Shown: positions 23,206-35,021, counted from the stretch's first letter. The stretch is DNA of 64,000 bases from Whalleya microplaca (GCA_022497155.1 MU385715.1:1178001-1242000), one strand, 5' to 3'. Made by a program: numbers and translations. The notes: a model not told the origin generated them from the sequence alone.

Positions 23206-24280
23206 CTAGAGTACGGGCTCTGTTCTGCTACGACGAAACTTCCTTTGCGCTTCTAGAACACGAATAAGCTGGCGGGCTGTGCAAAGAAGCTTCATCTCGC
23301 TATCACATATGGTGATATCAAGGTCCATTCTCCCTTCATGTAGCATCTTGGTAGAGACCCTGGTAAGGATCCAACGAAGCCCATCTGGGACTCTTCGCTT
23401 GAATTCAAGATCCATAGTAACCGTAGTATTAAACATTGATGCTCGCATGGCTTCGGCAACCGAGTTGCTAATCTCGGCCGGAGTTCCCGGGTGCTCATCA
23501 GCCCACCGCTCCATCTTGTGATGAAAAGCATGCGCGTCGTATAAGCCATCATTATGTAAAAGAGTATCAGACATGGAAGGGATCATATCTGTCATCAAAG
23601 CTAAGTGGGTAGCATCCATATGCTCGTCTCCTTTACAGCCATACCAACCATCGCAGACGCCGTCGACGGAGTGACCCCGCCTAGGATTGAGGATCAATAA
23701 GCGGCTAGTGAGTGGGATAATTTCTCCGGAGAGACAAGCGGGAAGCCAATGCCGGTCCGGCTGATGAGCTACAACGCGGTCGAAATCGGGGACCGGTGGT
23801 GGGGGTGGAAGAAGTCTCCAGGCGGTGGAGACGGTGGGACCAATCGGCTTGTCAAAGTTGGTTGAGATGGCTAGGGCGATTACTTTGATCTGGCTGTTTT
23901 GTGATAGTTGCAGTTGAATTGTACTTGTATTGGCACCAATCTTTAGCGGGGTCACTAGAATAGTGCTCTGACATCGCTCGCAGGAGCGGAGGAATTCGAG
24001 ATGCAGGCTCAGGATATCAGGTTGGTTCCGGGCTGCCAGTTCTGGCTCAGTTACGACATGCGTGGCAGCAGTGAGGTGAATGATGGCAGCGGTGCTCCCA
24101 CCGAAAAGAGCTGGAATCGGTAAGCTACACCGTGGATATTAAGGCCAGATTGGCAATATATAGCCTAGGAGGCTTCGGTTACTCACTGGAGCCAAGGGTC
24201 CAATCAATGTCCCAGCCAGCAGTATAAGTATTGGGAGTTATTTGCCGGAGATCAATCTGCCTCCTCAGGGTGCTTGCCAT
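23206..24280 (-). CDS. thioesterase-like double-hotdog protein
   Basis: Two exons (24280-24187 and 24110-23206) give 332 residues. The N-terminal hotdog includes GWDIDWTLGS-TLFGGSTAAIIHLTAATHV, the substrate-side GG-x-T/S motif of fungal thioesterase-like proteins. The C-terminal half has MDATHLALMTDMIPS and EFKRRVPDGLRWILTRV, which match the second hotdog of TesB-type enzymes. The likely activity is hydrolysis of an acyl thioester (acyl-CoA or enzyme-bound), substrate unknown. It converges with the Zn2Cys6 gene. Confidence 0.82.
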
Positions 24281-25511
24281 GATCGCATTCGATGTACGAC
24301 ATTCACAATATCTACAATGTTAAGACAGACCGGGAGCATGGATTTTCAGAAAAGGAGGAAATGGTCTTGCGGCGCAGAAATGTCTTGGCTATCTGCACGT
24401 CGTAACTAGCTATAACGGACTTCCTATATAGGTGCCAAAACTGTACTTCTATGCAGTTAGTCTGCCGCCCTGCAGAAGGACAGACGTTTTGGTGTCTGAT
24501 GTACGCAATTCTCCTGACCGACTATTCTAATTTGATATGCATTGCTAGTCAAATGAGACTGAGATCTGAATCAGCGGTGGTACCTGCAGACAACATCGCA
24601 GTCTCTAAATCACTGACAACACTGAAGTAGAAGAACAAAAGCATGGATTCATTTAGATTAACTATACTTATAGCTCAAGAAGCATTGCATTAGGGAACAA
24701 AATTATCAATTGCTCGGTTTGGGTTTTCTTGTCATTTCGTAAAATAGGACTATCGGTCATAAGAACTTAGTTAGCTAGATAGACGCCCTTATACCCTCGG
24801 GTAAACGATAGTATCTAATATCCTGGATAAAACTGTTAATTTTGGATAGAGTAACGAGAAGAATATTGGCGTGATTGATATAAGGCGAAGTTATAGGGGG
24901 TGAAGCCCCTTTATATGGGTATGCGCAGATAGCAACTAGATGTAAGCGCCCTACAAGCATATCTCATATGAACAAGACTTCGACCATATTAACCAATAGA
25001 AGTAATTGATGAATCAGAGGAATAAACATGAGCCAAATTAATCTTCTCTGGTGTATACTAAAACGCTTTGAATTGGAACTTTCTATGTCGTGTTTGAGAC
25101 AACTAGAATAAGAACATGTGTTTATGAGGCATGTACGCACTGACGGCTTCCCTCATACATAATTATTGCTCCTTCTCTGTAGATCTGGCTACTTCTGGGC
25201 TTGAATGTCCAGTTGATACTCTGAATGTACGCACGGTGGGGTTGGTACCGTCGTTAGCTGTTGATTCAACGTACCTTTCATCAATCTAGAGTCATCAAGC
25301 GAGGCTAGAATGAATTATTACAGAAGCTGCGGGTATATCACATGTTTATTCTAGATGCATTCCGAGATGTCAAGAGAAGTCCAGTGTACTTATACCTAAG
25401 GTTAGAATAGAATATTGGACACGAAGTGAGAGACAGTTATAATTGTTATTCCCCTCCCCTCAAAGCACCGTTTAAACTTCACCAGGTACGAACAATCTAA
25501 TCAATTTCAAA
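24281..25511. other. intergenic region
   Basis: No gene is supported. The frame at 24775-24960 on the minus strand lacks motifs. The DNA is AT-rich, and the region before 25512 probably contains the promoter of the ATPase gene. Confidence 0.5.
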
Positions 25512-27423
25512 ATGGCTCTAGCATCGCAAAAGGGGGTGAACCAGAATGGAAAGTCAGGGACATCAACTAGTGGTCCTAGCAGAAAGTCTTGGTCTACGAC
25601 TCATAGAGACGCTCAAAACAGTGCAATTCAAACGCCAGCTGTGGCATGGTATCATCAACTTCCTCATGTTTCTCCTCCAATCATACGACCGAGCACAGGT
25701 CAATATTATACGGACAGCTTTAAGATCCAAGACCTTATTGGTGCCATTCAGCATGGTTATCCAGTAACAGAGATCGACAAGCTCCTGGCCTACTATCAGC
25801 AAAATGACGAGAAACTCTTGAAAACTAAACTCAACGAAAAAGTGAATGGATTCCCGGCAATGTTCTATGTTGTGGAAACAAATAACATAGAGCTCATTCG
25901 TTGCTGGGTCAAGTACGGTGGTGACCTAAAAGCAACTCATGGAAAGGATCAATTCCCCTTACTCGCATTTGCGGCTTTGCGAGACGCTGACACACAGATG
26001 AAGGCGGCAAAAACATTGCAGACCCTACTTTGTCTTGGGGCTTCACCTCAGGTTATCCCCAGGGCATACTATACCCCGTACGATCGCGATCTTCCTAGTT
26101 CAGGGCCGCCAGACAATGAACTATATGACATTCGCGACAACAACAAGCTCTGGTGTTCTCCACAGATAAGACCGCTGCTAGCCACCGCATTGAACTTGAC
26201 ACAACGGTATCGTCTCTGGCAGGCAAGTAGTGTGGACCCGAACTCTGGCCGTGAACAAGAGTTGGTCTCCCGAAAGGGTGCCCACGGCGTCCTTAGACTA
26301 CACTTGACAGTCATTGGACAGAAAATAGCTGCGCGATCCATTACTCAAGAATTACTTGTGTAGGTGTAACTATTGCTATATTATGAAGCTTAGGTTGACT
26401 GTGCACAGGCACCTTGCTAGGCCGACTAGGGCACCGCTGGTATTGCTATTCGCAGGGCCTAGTGGACACGGGAAGACTGAAATTGCCCGAAGACTAGGAG
26501 AAATAATGTCTTTGGAGCTTGAGACGGTAGACTGCACTAATTTCCAGCGAGAAGATGAACTCTTCGGCCCCAAGCCTCCATACCACGGTCATCAATTAGG
26601 ATCACCGTTGAACAATTTCCTTTCCAGAAATACAGGAAAACGGTGCATTGTGTTCATGGATGAGTTTGACAGAACAGACGTAGTCATACACAATGCTCTG
26701 CTAATCCCATTTGATCAAGGTAAGGGGAACTGTGGCGTTAGGTTCGCATTTGGCTGAACATCAACAGGCGAGTATGCAGATCGTCGAAACGCAACGAAAA
26801 TCAACTGTCGAAATACAATCTGGGTCCTTGCGACAAACAAGTTTGATAATACTATCCACGAGTTTTGTAAGGCTCACAAGGAAATTCTCACCAATTCCGA
26901 CCGTGAGAGAGAGCAATCGATGCTGATGGAACGGCTAAGCAAAACGCTTCTAAAGGAGAGCACAGGCCATTTTGGAGCTCCTTTGACGGGTCGAATATCC
27001 AGGATAATCCCATTTTTGACTTTCAACTCAGGTGAGCAGGCCATAGTGGCTCATAGGGGCATCATGGAGCTCGAAGAAGAGGTTGCTGGTCCAGTTGTCC
27101 TTTCGGCAAATCCCGAAGAGGATAAACTGGTTGGCAACGTCTGGAATAAAATGTCAAGCCAGTTTACCGTATGCTCCAAAATCGCCCAGAGATACTATGA
27201 GCCCCAACTCGGCGCCAGATGCATATTTCGGGGTGTCCAAGAAACTATCATCAAGTCATTAGTTGGTCAGTATCTGAAGGATGGGGAGTATTTCAGCGAA
27301 ACCCAGCCGGATACCTGGTTCAAGGTCGGCGTGAACCATCACGAGGATGATGTTAGAGTATGGATTACGCCCAAAGATGATCGAGGCGCGACGGCACTAG
27401 GAAAGAGGCGGCGCATTGAGTAA
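25512..27423 (+). CDS. ankyrin-repeat ClpB-type AAA+ ATPase
   Basis: Three exons (25512-26359, 26409-26719, 26768-27423) give 604 residues. The N-terminal 65 residues are Ser/Gln-rich. Residues about 75-180 resemble ankyrin repeats (NGFPAMFYVVETNNIELIRC, then PLLAFAALR...TLLCLGASP). The AAA+ domain follows, with Walker A GPSGHGKT at about 299-306, Walker B CIVFMDEFDR at about 361-369 and sensor-1 WVLATNKFD. The C-terminal part (about 480-590) has the small-domain-like sequence of AAA_2/ClpB_D2 proteins. The ankyrin-plus-single-AAA+ plan recalls the mitochondrial disaggregase Skd3/CLPB of animals. No clear mitochondrial presequence is seen. A chaperone or disaggregase role is inferred from the family only. 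Confidence 0.85.
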
Positions 27424-28020
27424 TGGGAGTGTATTACTGTCAGATAGCAAACTGAGGAGTGGAAGGTCAGCTTAAGGAGCCTCATGGCACCCTAGCAGGT
27501 CCATCCCAGGACACGGGGAATCCCAAAGTGATACGGACAAGGAAGATGATATTTTAGGGCCACAATTGCGACTTCTGGGCCTCCTGAGCGTTCAAAAGAG
27601 CTTTGAAATCAACATTTTCATGCATTTACAATATTGAGGCAAAGGGATAGTAATACTTAGGGTCTGAGATGAAGACTTATGTAGAACTGGGCAATTTAAT
27701 AAATTGCAGCTATCGTATGTAACAAATCAGGAGGCAGGGAGGTATGTAACTAGACCCATATATGTGACAAAAAGGGTATTCCCCGACAGGGTACATACAT
27801 GTAGCTCCAGCTTCCATCACATGTCAAACAAGGTCATGATGTAATGAACCAGGATTATCCAATTGCAGCTGGGAAGAGCTTCGAAGCTCTCCGTCACTCC
27901 CGCGTCAGTTATGAGATTCTTTTCTGGTCAAAACTAGAGGAAGCTCTCTAACGACTTTCAATTGAGTCTCATAAACTTCTATTAGCCTCAGTTGATCCAA
28001 GTCTTACCTCTAGAGCAAAG
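27424..28020. other. intergenic region
   Basis: This is the spacer between two plus-strand genes. I see no gene; it contains the promoter of the monooxygenase. Confidence 0.5.
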
Positions 28021-29717
28021 ATGGCGTCAACAGAAGTCCGTCTAGACAATCCCTTCTTTCACCCATTCCTCTTCGTCTACCAGATCATCCAATGGATCGC
28101 AGACAAGCTCTTCTCGCCCACACCCCCGGGTCCGAGTACTCACCTTGGCAGGCCCAAGGTCGCTATTATCGGTGCCGGTATCACGGGGGTAACTTCCGCA
28201 GCCCATTGCATTGGCCATGGATTCGACGTGGTGATCTTCGAAGCCGGAGATGAGAAAAGCCTAGGAGGCATATGGAGTGTACGTAGAACTTCTCCCCTAT
28301 ACCGGGAGCATTCCAGTTGCAAGCCAGATGGTATACTGATAGCTTCTGCAGAAAGTAAACAACACGTCCGGTCTCCAGATCCACTCCCTCATGTATAGAT
28401 TTCATCCCTCAGTCAAGTGGGAGGGCGGCTATCCGGACCGCCAGCAAATCATCAGCCAAGTTAAACAATTGTGGGAACGTTACGGCTTGGATACGCGAAC
28501 CAAGTTCAACACCAAGGTCGACAAGGTATACAAGGACAACAAAGGGCGCTGGATCATCAACAATCCGGCCAATGGCAGATTTGAAGGCGTAATTGCCGCC
28601 GTTGGTACTTGTGGTGATCCCAAGATGCCGAAAATGGAGGGTTCGGACAAGTACAAGAACCCCGTGTATCATTCGAGCCGATTAACTGGGTATGTATTCA
28701 CCTGAAGGGATGAAAGTCGACGTGTAACGTATATATCGCTGACCATGAAGCAGTGTCGATGCAAAAGGCAAGACCATGATCGTCATCGGCGGGGGCGCGA
28801 GTGCAGTCGAAGCGCTCGAGTACGCTACCAAAGAGGGAGCCTCGAAGGTCTACATCCTCTCCCGCAGCGACAAGTGGATCATACCTCGCAACCCGATCAT
28901 CGACGGACTGCTCTCCCTAAACATCTGGGGCCAGGAGACCACGCTCTCGTTCATCCCCGAGAAGCTGCTCAAGAAGTTCTTCTACCGCGACCTCGAGGAC
29001 CTCGCGCCGACCGACAAGGGCATCTTCATGGACACCCCGATGGTGAACTCGGACGTGATGGACCTCCTGCGCTCCGGCAGGGCCGAGTGGGTGCGCTGCG
29101 ACATCGAGAACTTCACCGAGTCGGGCATCGTCGTCAACAAGCGCGACAAGGGGGTGCCGAAGGGCGGGCCGGGCCGGCACACGCATATCGAGGGCGACAT
29201 GGTGGTGCTGGCGACGGGGTTCAAGCGGCCGTCGCTGTCCTTCCTGCCGGATGACTCGTTCGCGGAGCCGTACGGCCCGCCGAACTGGTACCTGCAGACG
29301 TTCCCGCCGCAGCACCCGTCGGTGTCGGCGATCAACTGCACGTACGTGAACGCGATCGGCACCGTCGGCAACTGGCACATCGGCATCTACACGCGCGTGC
29401 TGCTGATGTTCCTGGTCGACCCGCTCGCGCGGCCCTCGGCGTACTGGATGCGCCGCTGGATCGACATGACGCGCGCGCTCAAGGCCTCCGCGCCCACGGG
29501 CGCCTTCGACTTCTTCACCTACCTCGAGCTGCTCTGGTGGTTCATCTTCTGCGTCACCGTCAACCCCTTCCGCTGGAAGTGGGCCGCCTTCGTCTTCTTC
29601 GGCCTCGGCTTCGCCCTGCCCCACGGGGTCGTCGAGGCCGAGGACCAGCTGCGCAACGGCTTCGGCGACGGGGACAGGGATCGGGATGAGGGCCGCGACG
29701 TCGGCAAGAGCTTCTAG
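28021..29717 (+). CDS. flavin-containing monooxygenase-like protein
   Basis: Three exons (28021-28278, 28352-28689, 28754-29717) give 519 residues. FAD is bound at GAGITG (residues 51-56) and NADPH at GGGASA in the third exon. The linker NPVYHSSRLTG corresponds to the FMO/Baeyer-Villiger hallmark region, though the usual Phe-x-Gly start is not conserved. A hydrophobic N-terminal segment (FLFVYQIIQWIADKLF) and a C-terminal one (about 470-495, WWFIFCVTVNPF...WAAFVFFGLGF) suggest membrane association. The last exon is much more GC-rich than the first two. The protein ends with an Asp/Arg-rich tail and TAG. The same frame stays open for 163 more codons. Confidence 0.9.
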
Positions 29718-30370
29718 GGGGTCCTCGGGGATGGGGACGGTGCCTCGCTGTCGTTATTTGATGGGCTCGTGGAGGAACTGGGGACTGACGGGGCCGATGC
29801 CGGACAGCCGGCGAATGATGGGAGTTCAAGGATTGGAAAAGCGGCCATCATCGACGACGGACTTTCACAATCGCTAGCAAGGGAGTTCTCGGGGAAGCAG
29901 CCACATGATGATGTCTCGCTCTGGGAGGAGATGTTGTCTCGTGGGGGCTTAAAGAAGCAGATCATCGACGCTGCCAATGCTGGACCGTTAAGGAACGGGC
30001 CGTCTAAGAACGGGGTTTCTGAGAAGCAGATTAGCAGCGCAGTTTCTAGGCAGTCGACGAGTGGGCCTTCTGAGGATCCGATGAATGAGGATTTCATTGG
30101 CGAGCAGACTGGCAGCGCGTTTGCTGGTTCGTCAAAAATAGGGGTTGCTGATGAGGTTGATGATATATATCCGCTGAATCGCCGACGATTGGGAATTCTC
30201 GACAGGTAGATTATGCAGATATCCAAACTCAAGATGTCGACGGCGAGGACATCGTTGATGATGTCGTCTTGGAGCTTGACCCGGGTGTTGCTCGCATGAT
30301 CTCGCACGTTCTCGTTAATAAGATCAATTCGAGGCTAATGTTGCAGGGCTCCAGTCGAGAGGGGAGCTAG
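29718..30370 (+). pseudogene. coding-like sequence after the monooxygenase stop
   Basis: Directly after the TAG at 29715-29717 the same frame is open for 163 codons to 30209. It starts with GVLGDGDG, which resembles the Gly/Asp-rich tail before the stop. It then reads as an acidic Ser/Gly-rich sequence with two similar units (GPLRNGPSKNG, SGPSEDPMNED). At 30206 a one-base shift opens another 54 coding-like codons (VDYADIQTQDVDGEDIVDDV) ending at 30370. No good ATG begins it. It could be a lost C-terminal extension, a stop-codon readthrough tail or the remnant of a separate gene. Confidence 0.4.
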
Positions 30371-30615
30371 AGGTGTTGTAATCTATTCATGTATTTGGAC
30401 GACTATGCAGTTATAATTGTAAAATAGGATCAAGGAGGTGAAGCTATCGGCATCTCTCAACGAAAGACCACGGGAATCGGTATTACACTATCCTTGGTGA
30501 CCATTCTGAGTAGTAGTCACGACTATCGAAGTGTTCATACACGTGAGAACTAGCAGCTACAACGCAGCTTCAAATCAATGCATATATACAACAAACAAGA
30601 CTTGAATTGCAACGA

Positions 30616-31797
30616 TCACCGCTTACCGCGGTCCCTACGACCGCCCTCCATAACCTTAAGCCTCTTATTGAACCGCTCGCCCATCTCCCTCGTCCCGGCA
30701 TTCAGTCCGCTCCCACGATTACTATCCGTCGTCTCCCTGCCCCTCTTCCGACTCTTCTCCAGCAACGCCTTCGCACCCCCACCACCACCACCACTACGCT
30801 TCGTCAAGCGTTCAATACGATCGACGCCCTCGCCAAGATCGCGCCAGTCCTCGCCGCCGAAGTTCATTTTCTTGGAGTTATGACCCTCGGCCTTGGCGCG
30901 CTGCGCGCGCTCGCGCTTGCTCTCCTTGGGCAGGCGCACGAAGTTGGCCTCCTCGTACTCGCGGCGGCGGGCCTCGGCCGCGCGCTCCCCCGCCGTCTTC
31001 AGCGCGCGCCCGCGCGCCACGATCGTCGTGCCCACGCTCGGCTCCGCCACGGGGACCGCGCTCATCTCGCTCGCCACGTACTCGTCCATCGTCGCCGACT
31101 TCTGCGGGCGCCGCTCGCGCCGCTCGCGGCGCTCCGTTGTTGGCATGGCCGTGGGGGTGATTTTGGGCGGGCGATACACTCCTGTCTTGTCGGTGCTGGT
31201 GGAGGAGGCCATGCCCGTGGGTAAGGTGGGGTGCGTGAAGGTGCTGAAGCGTGGGCCGTATTGCTTCGCGGTTAGGTTGGGGGCGGGCTTGCGGGGGCCC
31301 GCGGCTTCGGAGCCTGAGGATTCCGAGTCGGATTCGGATGCGGAGGCCGAGTCTGGGTCTGAGGGGGCTGCTGCGGCGTCCCTGGCTGCCTGGGCCTGCG
31401 CGCGGTCCGCGTCGTCGGCTGCGCGGAGGATCTTGTCGAGTTGGAATTTCAGCTTTTCCTCGAGCGGGCGGACGCCCTTGTCGAGGTAGAGGCGCAGCTC
31501 GACGAGTTTCCTGACGACGGTGTCTGAGAGGTCTTCTGGCTCTTCCTCTTCCTCGCCCTCTGCCTGCTTCCCCTTGTGGTCTGACGAGGTGCCGTCTTTG
31601 GCATTGCGGATCTTGAGCAGGATGAGGAAGGCTAGGTTTTGCAGGTACGATAGCAGAAGCTCGTTCTTCACGTCGAGGAGCGAGACGCCGTCTTTGGTGG
31701 GCTCGATGCCGGAGATCTTCGGGGTCGCTTCAAGGGCGGAGGTCAACGAGTTGGTTAACGAGTCCAGCAATGCTGGTAGTGATGTCTGGACGGCCAT
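30616..31797 (-). CDS. lcp5: U3 snoRNP-associated protein LCP5 (neuroguidin family)
   Basis: A single exon encodes 393 residues. The N-terminal Sas10/Utp3/C1D domain (about 5-105) has the typical GVSLLDVKNELLLSYLQNL and LVELRLYLDKGVRPLEEKL segments. The middle is Ser/Asp/Glu-rich. The C-terminal part is basic and includes KKMNFGGEDWRDLGEGVDRI and RFNKRLKVMEGG, which are characteristic of the family. The protein acts in the nucleolus in 18S rRNA maturation within the small-subunit processome. It is a housekeeping gene and so argues that this part of the window is core genome. Confidence 0.93.
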   Translation of the reverse strand: MAVQTSLPALLDSLTNSLTSALEATPKISGIEPTKDGVSLLDVKNELLLSYLQNLAFLILLKIRNAKDGTSSDHKGKQAEGEEEEEPEDLSDTVVRKLVELRLYLDKGVRPLEEKLKFQLDKILRAADDADRAQAQAARDAAAAPSDPDSASASESDSESSGSEAAGPRKPAPNLTAKQYGPRFSTFTHPTLPTGMASSTSTDKTGVYRPPKITPTAMPTTERRERRERRPQKSATMDEYVASEMSAVPVAEPSVGTTIVARGRALKTAGERAAEARRREYEEANFVRLPKESKRERAQRAKAEGHNSKKMNFGGEDWRDLGEGVDRIERLTKRSGGGGGGAKALLEKSRKRGRETTDSNRGSGLNAGTREMGERFNKRLKVMEGGRRDRGKR

Positions 31798-32157
31798 TGC
31801 CGATGACGTGTGCGTACACCTCTGAATTTTTACTCCTGCTTGGAGAAATATGTAGGTGACTTTAGTTACCTATGCAGGTACAGTATAGTATGTCCAACAT
31901 CAATTAGAAATAGTGTATGAGGAGAGGGTATGAGAGATGGACCAAAATTATTTTTTTATCAAGCGATAAGCGATAACATGAATTGATAAGGATAAGAACA
32001 CGATAAGGAACCGACCCCTGCATGTCATCCGAGCATTGGAGCCTGTACGGAACCATCCACGTATGTACCTAATCATGTCGGAGGATTTGCTCATTAGTTT
32101 GCCGATCTACCGAGTGATGTCGGATAACGGGGTGATGAGTAATAATATCTACTGTAC

Positions 32158-32204
32158 TATGTATGTATGTACGTATGTACGTATGTATGTATGTACGTAT
32201 GTAC
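32158..32204. repeat. tetranucleotide microsatellite (GTAT/GTAC)
   Basis: Alternating GTAT and GTAC units run for about 47 bases between the divergent housekeeping genes. Confidence 0.85.
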
Positions 32205-32850
32205 CGTAGTAGTAAGGCTTATTCCGTCTAGGCAGGCAAATTTGTTGCTGTTGGGGACAGCTGTAAATATCGTTGGCTTGGCGCGGGAGACATGGATGCG
32301 GTCATTGACGAGCCCAGTTGAACAGAGATTCTTAAAATTAATTGAAGGTTCCTGTTCCTGTTCCTGTTCCTTTCTGTCTGCCTGTCAGCAATCCGTACAT
32401 GCATTAAACAGAATTTATTTATTTACATGTATTTGTTTCAACACTCTGACTTAGACAACTCTTCCGTATAACAACATCATAACATAACATCGAGCATCGT
32501 GAATCTCTCTAGCTTACAACTGACCAATCCCGAGCCATCGCGCCTAACTCCACGCCGCGTAGGCGTTATTCTGCAATATTCTGTCCTCGTGCTTCTGCAG
32601 TACAAACATTCGCCATTCGACTTCATAATTCAACTTATTGCATACGGTTGCATATAGGGGACAACAAGATTATCTACACGGCCTGATCCTGCACGGCCGA
32701 GTATAACCCACGAGCCTCTGTGCTCATTGATTGGTCCTGTTGGCGTTGGCGAATTCCTTCTGCGCCGCTCCTGATACGTACGTTTTCGACAAGTGTTCTG
32801 TATGTTCTGTAGATTGCTTCCCTTTCGCAGCTTCGCATATAGCTCCCAAC

Positions 32851-32910
32851 TTCAAGCACATGTTCAAGCACATGTTCAAGCACATGTTCAAGCACATGTT
32901 TAAGCACACG
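32851..32910 (+). repeat. 12-bp tandem repeat (TTCAAGCACATG), five copies
   Basis: Four perfect copies start at 32851, 32863, 32875 and 32887, followed by one with two changes at 32899. The array ends 80 bases before the nonaspanin ATG and probably lies in its 5' untranslated region. Each copy contains an ATG, so the transcript would carry several upstream AUGs. Confidence 0.9.
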
Positions 32911-32989
32911 TTCAACTACAAATTTCAGGACAGTTCCGTTAACACAAGCCGCAGACAGTGCGACGGATGACAGCAAAACCTCCAACACC

Positions 32990-35021
32990 ATGAAGTCGAG
33001 ATCCTTTGCGCCGTCGACGGCGCTCTCTCCGCTCGCTGCGCTCCTAGCTCTGCCTCATCTCACATCCGCCTTCTACCTCCCGGGCGTCGCGCCCACATCC
33101 TACAAGCAGCATGCCAACGTCCCCCTCTACGTCAACAGCATCAAGCCCGTCGCCGCCCAGGATGCCCTCCTCCACTCCGTCATGTCCTACGACTACTACA
33201 ACGAACGGTTCCGCTTCTGTCAGCCGGAAGGGGGCCCGTCCTACGTATCCGAGAGCCTGGGGAGCATCTTGTTCGGCGACCGGATAATGACCTCGCCCTT
33301 CGAGCTACACATGGGCCAGAACGAGACCTGCAAGACCCTCTGCACCTCCACCTACGACGTGCCCTCCGCCCACTTCGTCAACAAGCGCATAATGCAGGGC
33401 TACGCGCTTAACTGGCTAGTAGACGGCCTGCCTGCCGGCCAGAACCTGCTCGATGACCTCACCGGCACTACCTTCTACAGCCCTGGCTTTGCCATGGGTT
33501 CCATCTCCGCCACCGACCCCGAGGGCCCGACCTTCTTCAACAACCACTACGACATCGTCGTCGAATACCATAAAGTCAGCGGGAGGGCGGATCAGTTGCG
33601 GGTGGTGGGCGTTATCGTGCAGCCGTCGTCGAGGGCGTACACAAAGGATAACGACGATTGCAACGACAACCAAATGCCGCCAGTTGTTCTTTCAGAGGAG
33701 GAAGGGGCTGAAACCCCAGTCACTTTTACCTACAGCGTGTACTGGACGGAGTCAAATACCGCCTGGGCTACTCGCTGGGACAAATATTTGCACGTCTTCG
33801 ACCCCAAGATCCACTGGTTCTCGCTCGTCAACTCCGCGGTTGTCGTCATCTTCCTTACCGTCACTGTAGCGTCCGTTCTGTTCAGGGCCTTGAAGAAGGA
33901 TATTGCGAGGTACAACCGTCTTGATCAGATTAACTTGGATGACCTTTCGGGTACTTCTGCTCTCGAGGACGGCGTGCAGGAGGACTCTGGCTGGAAATTG
34001 GTACATGGCGACGTCTTCCGAACCCCGTCGCACCCTCTGCTCCTGTCCGTCTTCCTCGGCAATGGTGCGCAGCTGTTCGTTATGACCGGCTTCACCATCT
34101 GCTTTGCGCTTCTCGGCTTCCTCTCGCCGTCGAACCGGGGTTCCCTAGGGACCATCATGGTCTTCCTGTACACGCTCCTCAGCTTCGTCGGCGGCTATGC
34201 CTCGGCCAGAGTCTACAAGTCCCTGAACGGCGAGAAGTGGAAGCTGAACATCGCGTTGACGCCTCTGCTTGTTCCCGGCATTGTCTTCGGGACGTTCTTT
34301 TTCCTGAACCTCTTCCTCTGGGCCAATGGGGCCGCCGGCGCCGTTCCGTTCACCACCATGCTGGTCATTATCGGTATCTGGTTTATCATCTCCGTCCCGC
34401 TCTCCGTCACCGGCTCCTGGCTTGGGTTCCGCGCCCCCGTGATCGAGCCTCCGGTCCGGACGAACCAGATCCCGCGGCAGATCCCGCCGTCGACGACGTA
34501 CCTCAAGCCGATCCCCAGCATGCTGCTCGTGGGGATCCTGCCGTTCGGCGCGATCTTCGTGGAGCTGTACTTCATCATGAGCTCGATCTGGTTCAGCAAG
34601 ATCTACTACATGTTCGGCTTCCTCTTCCTCTGCTACGGCCTCATGATCATCACCTGCGCCGCCGTCACCGTCCTCATGGTCTACTTCCTCCTCTGCTCCG
34701 AGAACTACCACTGGCAGTGGCGCGCCTTCCTGGCCGCCGGCATGAGCGCGGGCTACATATTCGCTAATGCCCTTATCTACCTGATCAGCAAGCTGTCGCT
34801 CGGGGGCCTGTCCGGGACGGTGTTGTATATTGGATACAGCGCGCTGCTTTCGTTCCTCTTTTTCATCCTGACTGGTACGTCGCGATATTTATCTTCTCCC
34901 TTCCTGGCTTCCCTTCCTGGCTACTATTATTCATGCTAACACTAATATTGCAGGGTCTATTGGATTCTTCGCGAGTTGGTGGTTCGTGCAAAAGATTTAC
35001 GGCTCTATCAAGATCGACTAA
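32990..35021 (+). CDS. TM9SF/EMP70 nonaspanin
   Basis: Two exons (32990-34874 and 34954-35021) give 650 residues. A signal peptide (about 1-27) precedes [22 protein letters not shown], the hallmark start of the mature family. A large lumenal domain is followed by nine hydrophobic segments, and the short second exon encodes GFFASWWFVQKIYGSIKID, the conserved C-terminal Golgi/COPI-binding tail. Such proteins act in Golgi-endosome sorting. The intron just before the last helix has an ACTAAT-type branch and a TTGCAG acceptor. Length and order agree with yeast Emp70/Tmn proteins, but which paralogue it is cannot be told. Confidence 0.95.

Larger units (their letters stand above)
31798..32989. other. 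divergent promoter region with simple repeats
   Basis: This is the intergenic DNA between the divergent LCP5 and nonaspanin genes. It holds a GTATGTAC-type microsatellite at about 32158-32204, a fourfold TTCCTG tract at about 32349-32371 and a 12-bp repeat at 32851-32910. I see no protein gene. Confidence 0.6.

Noticed and set aside
29714..30307. Minus-strand frame of 197 codons after the monooxygenase
   Set aside because: It starts with GTG, is low in complexity and overlaps the more gene-like plus-strand frame; kept only as an alternative.
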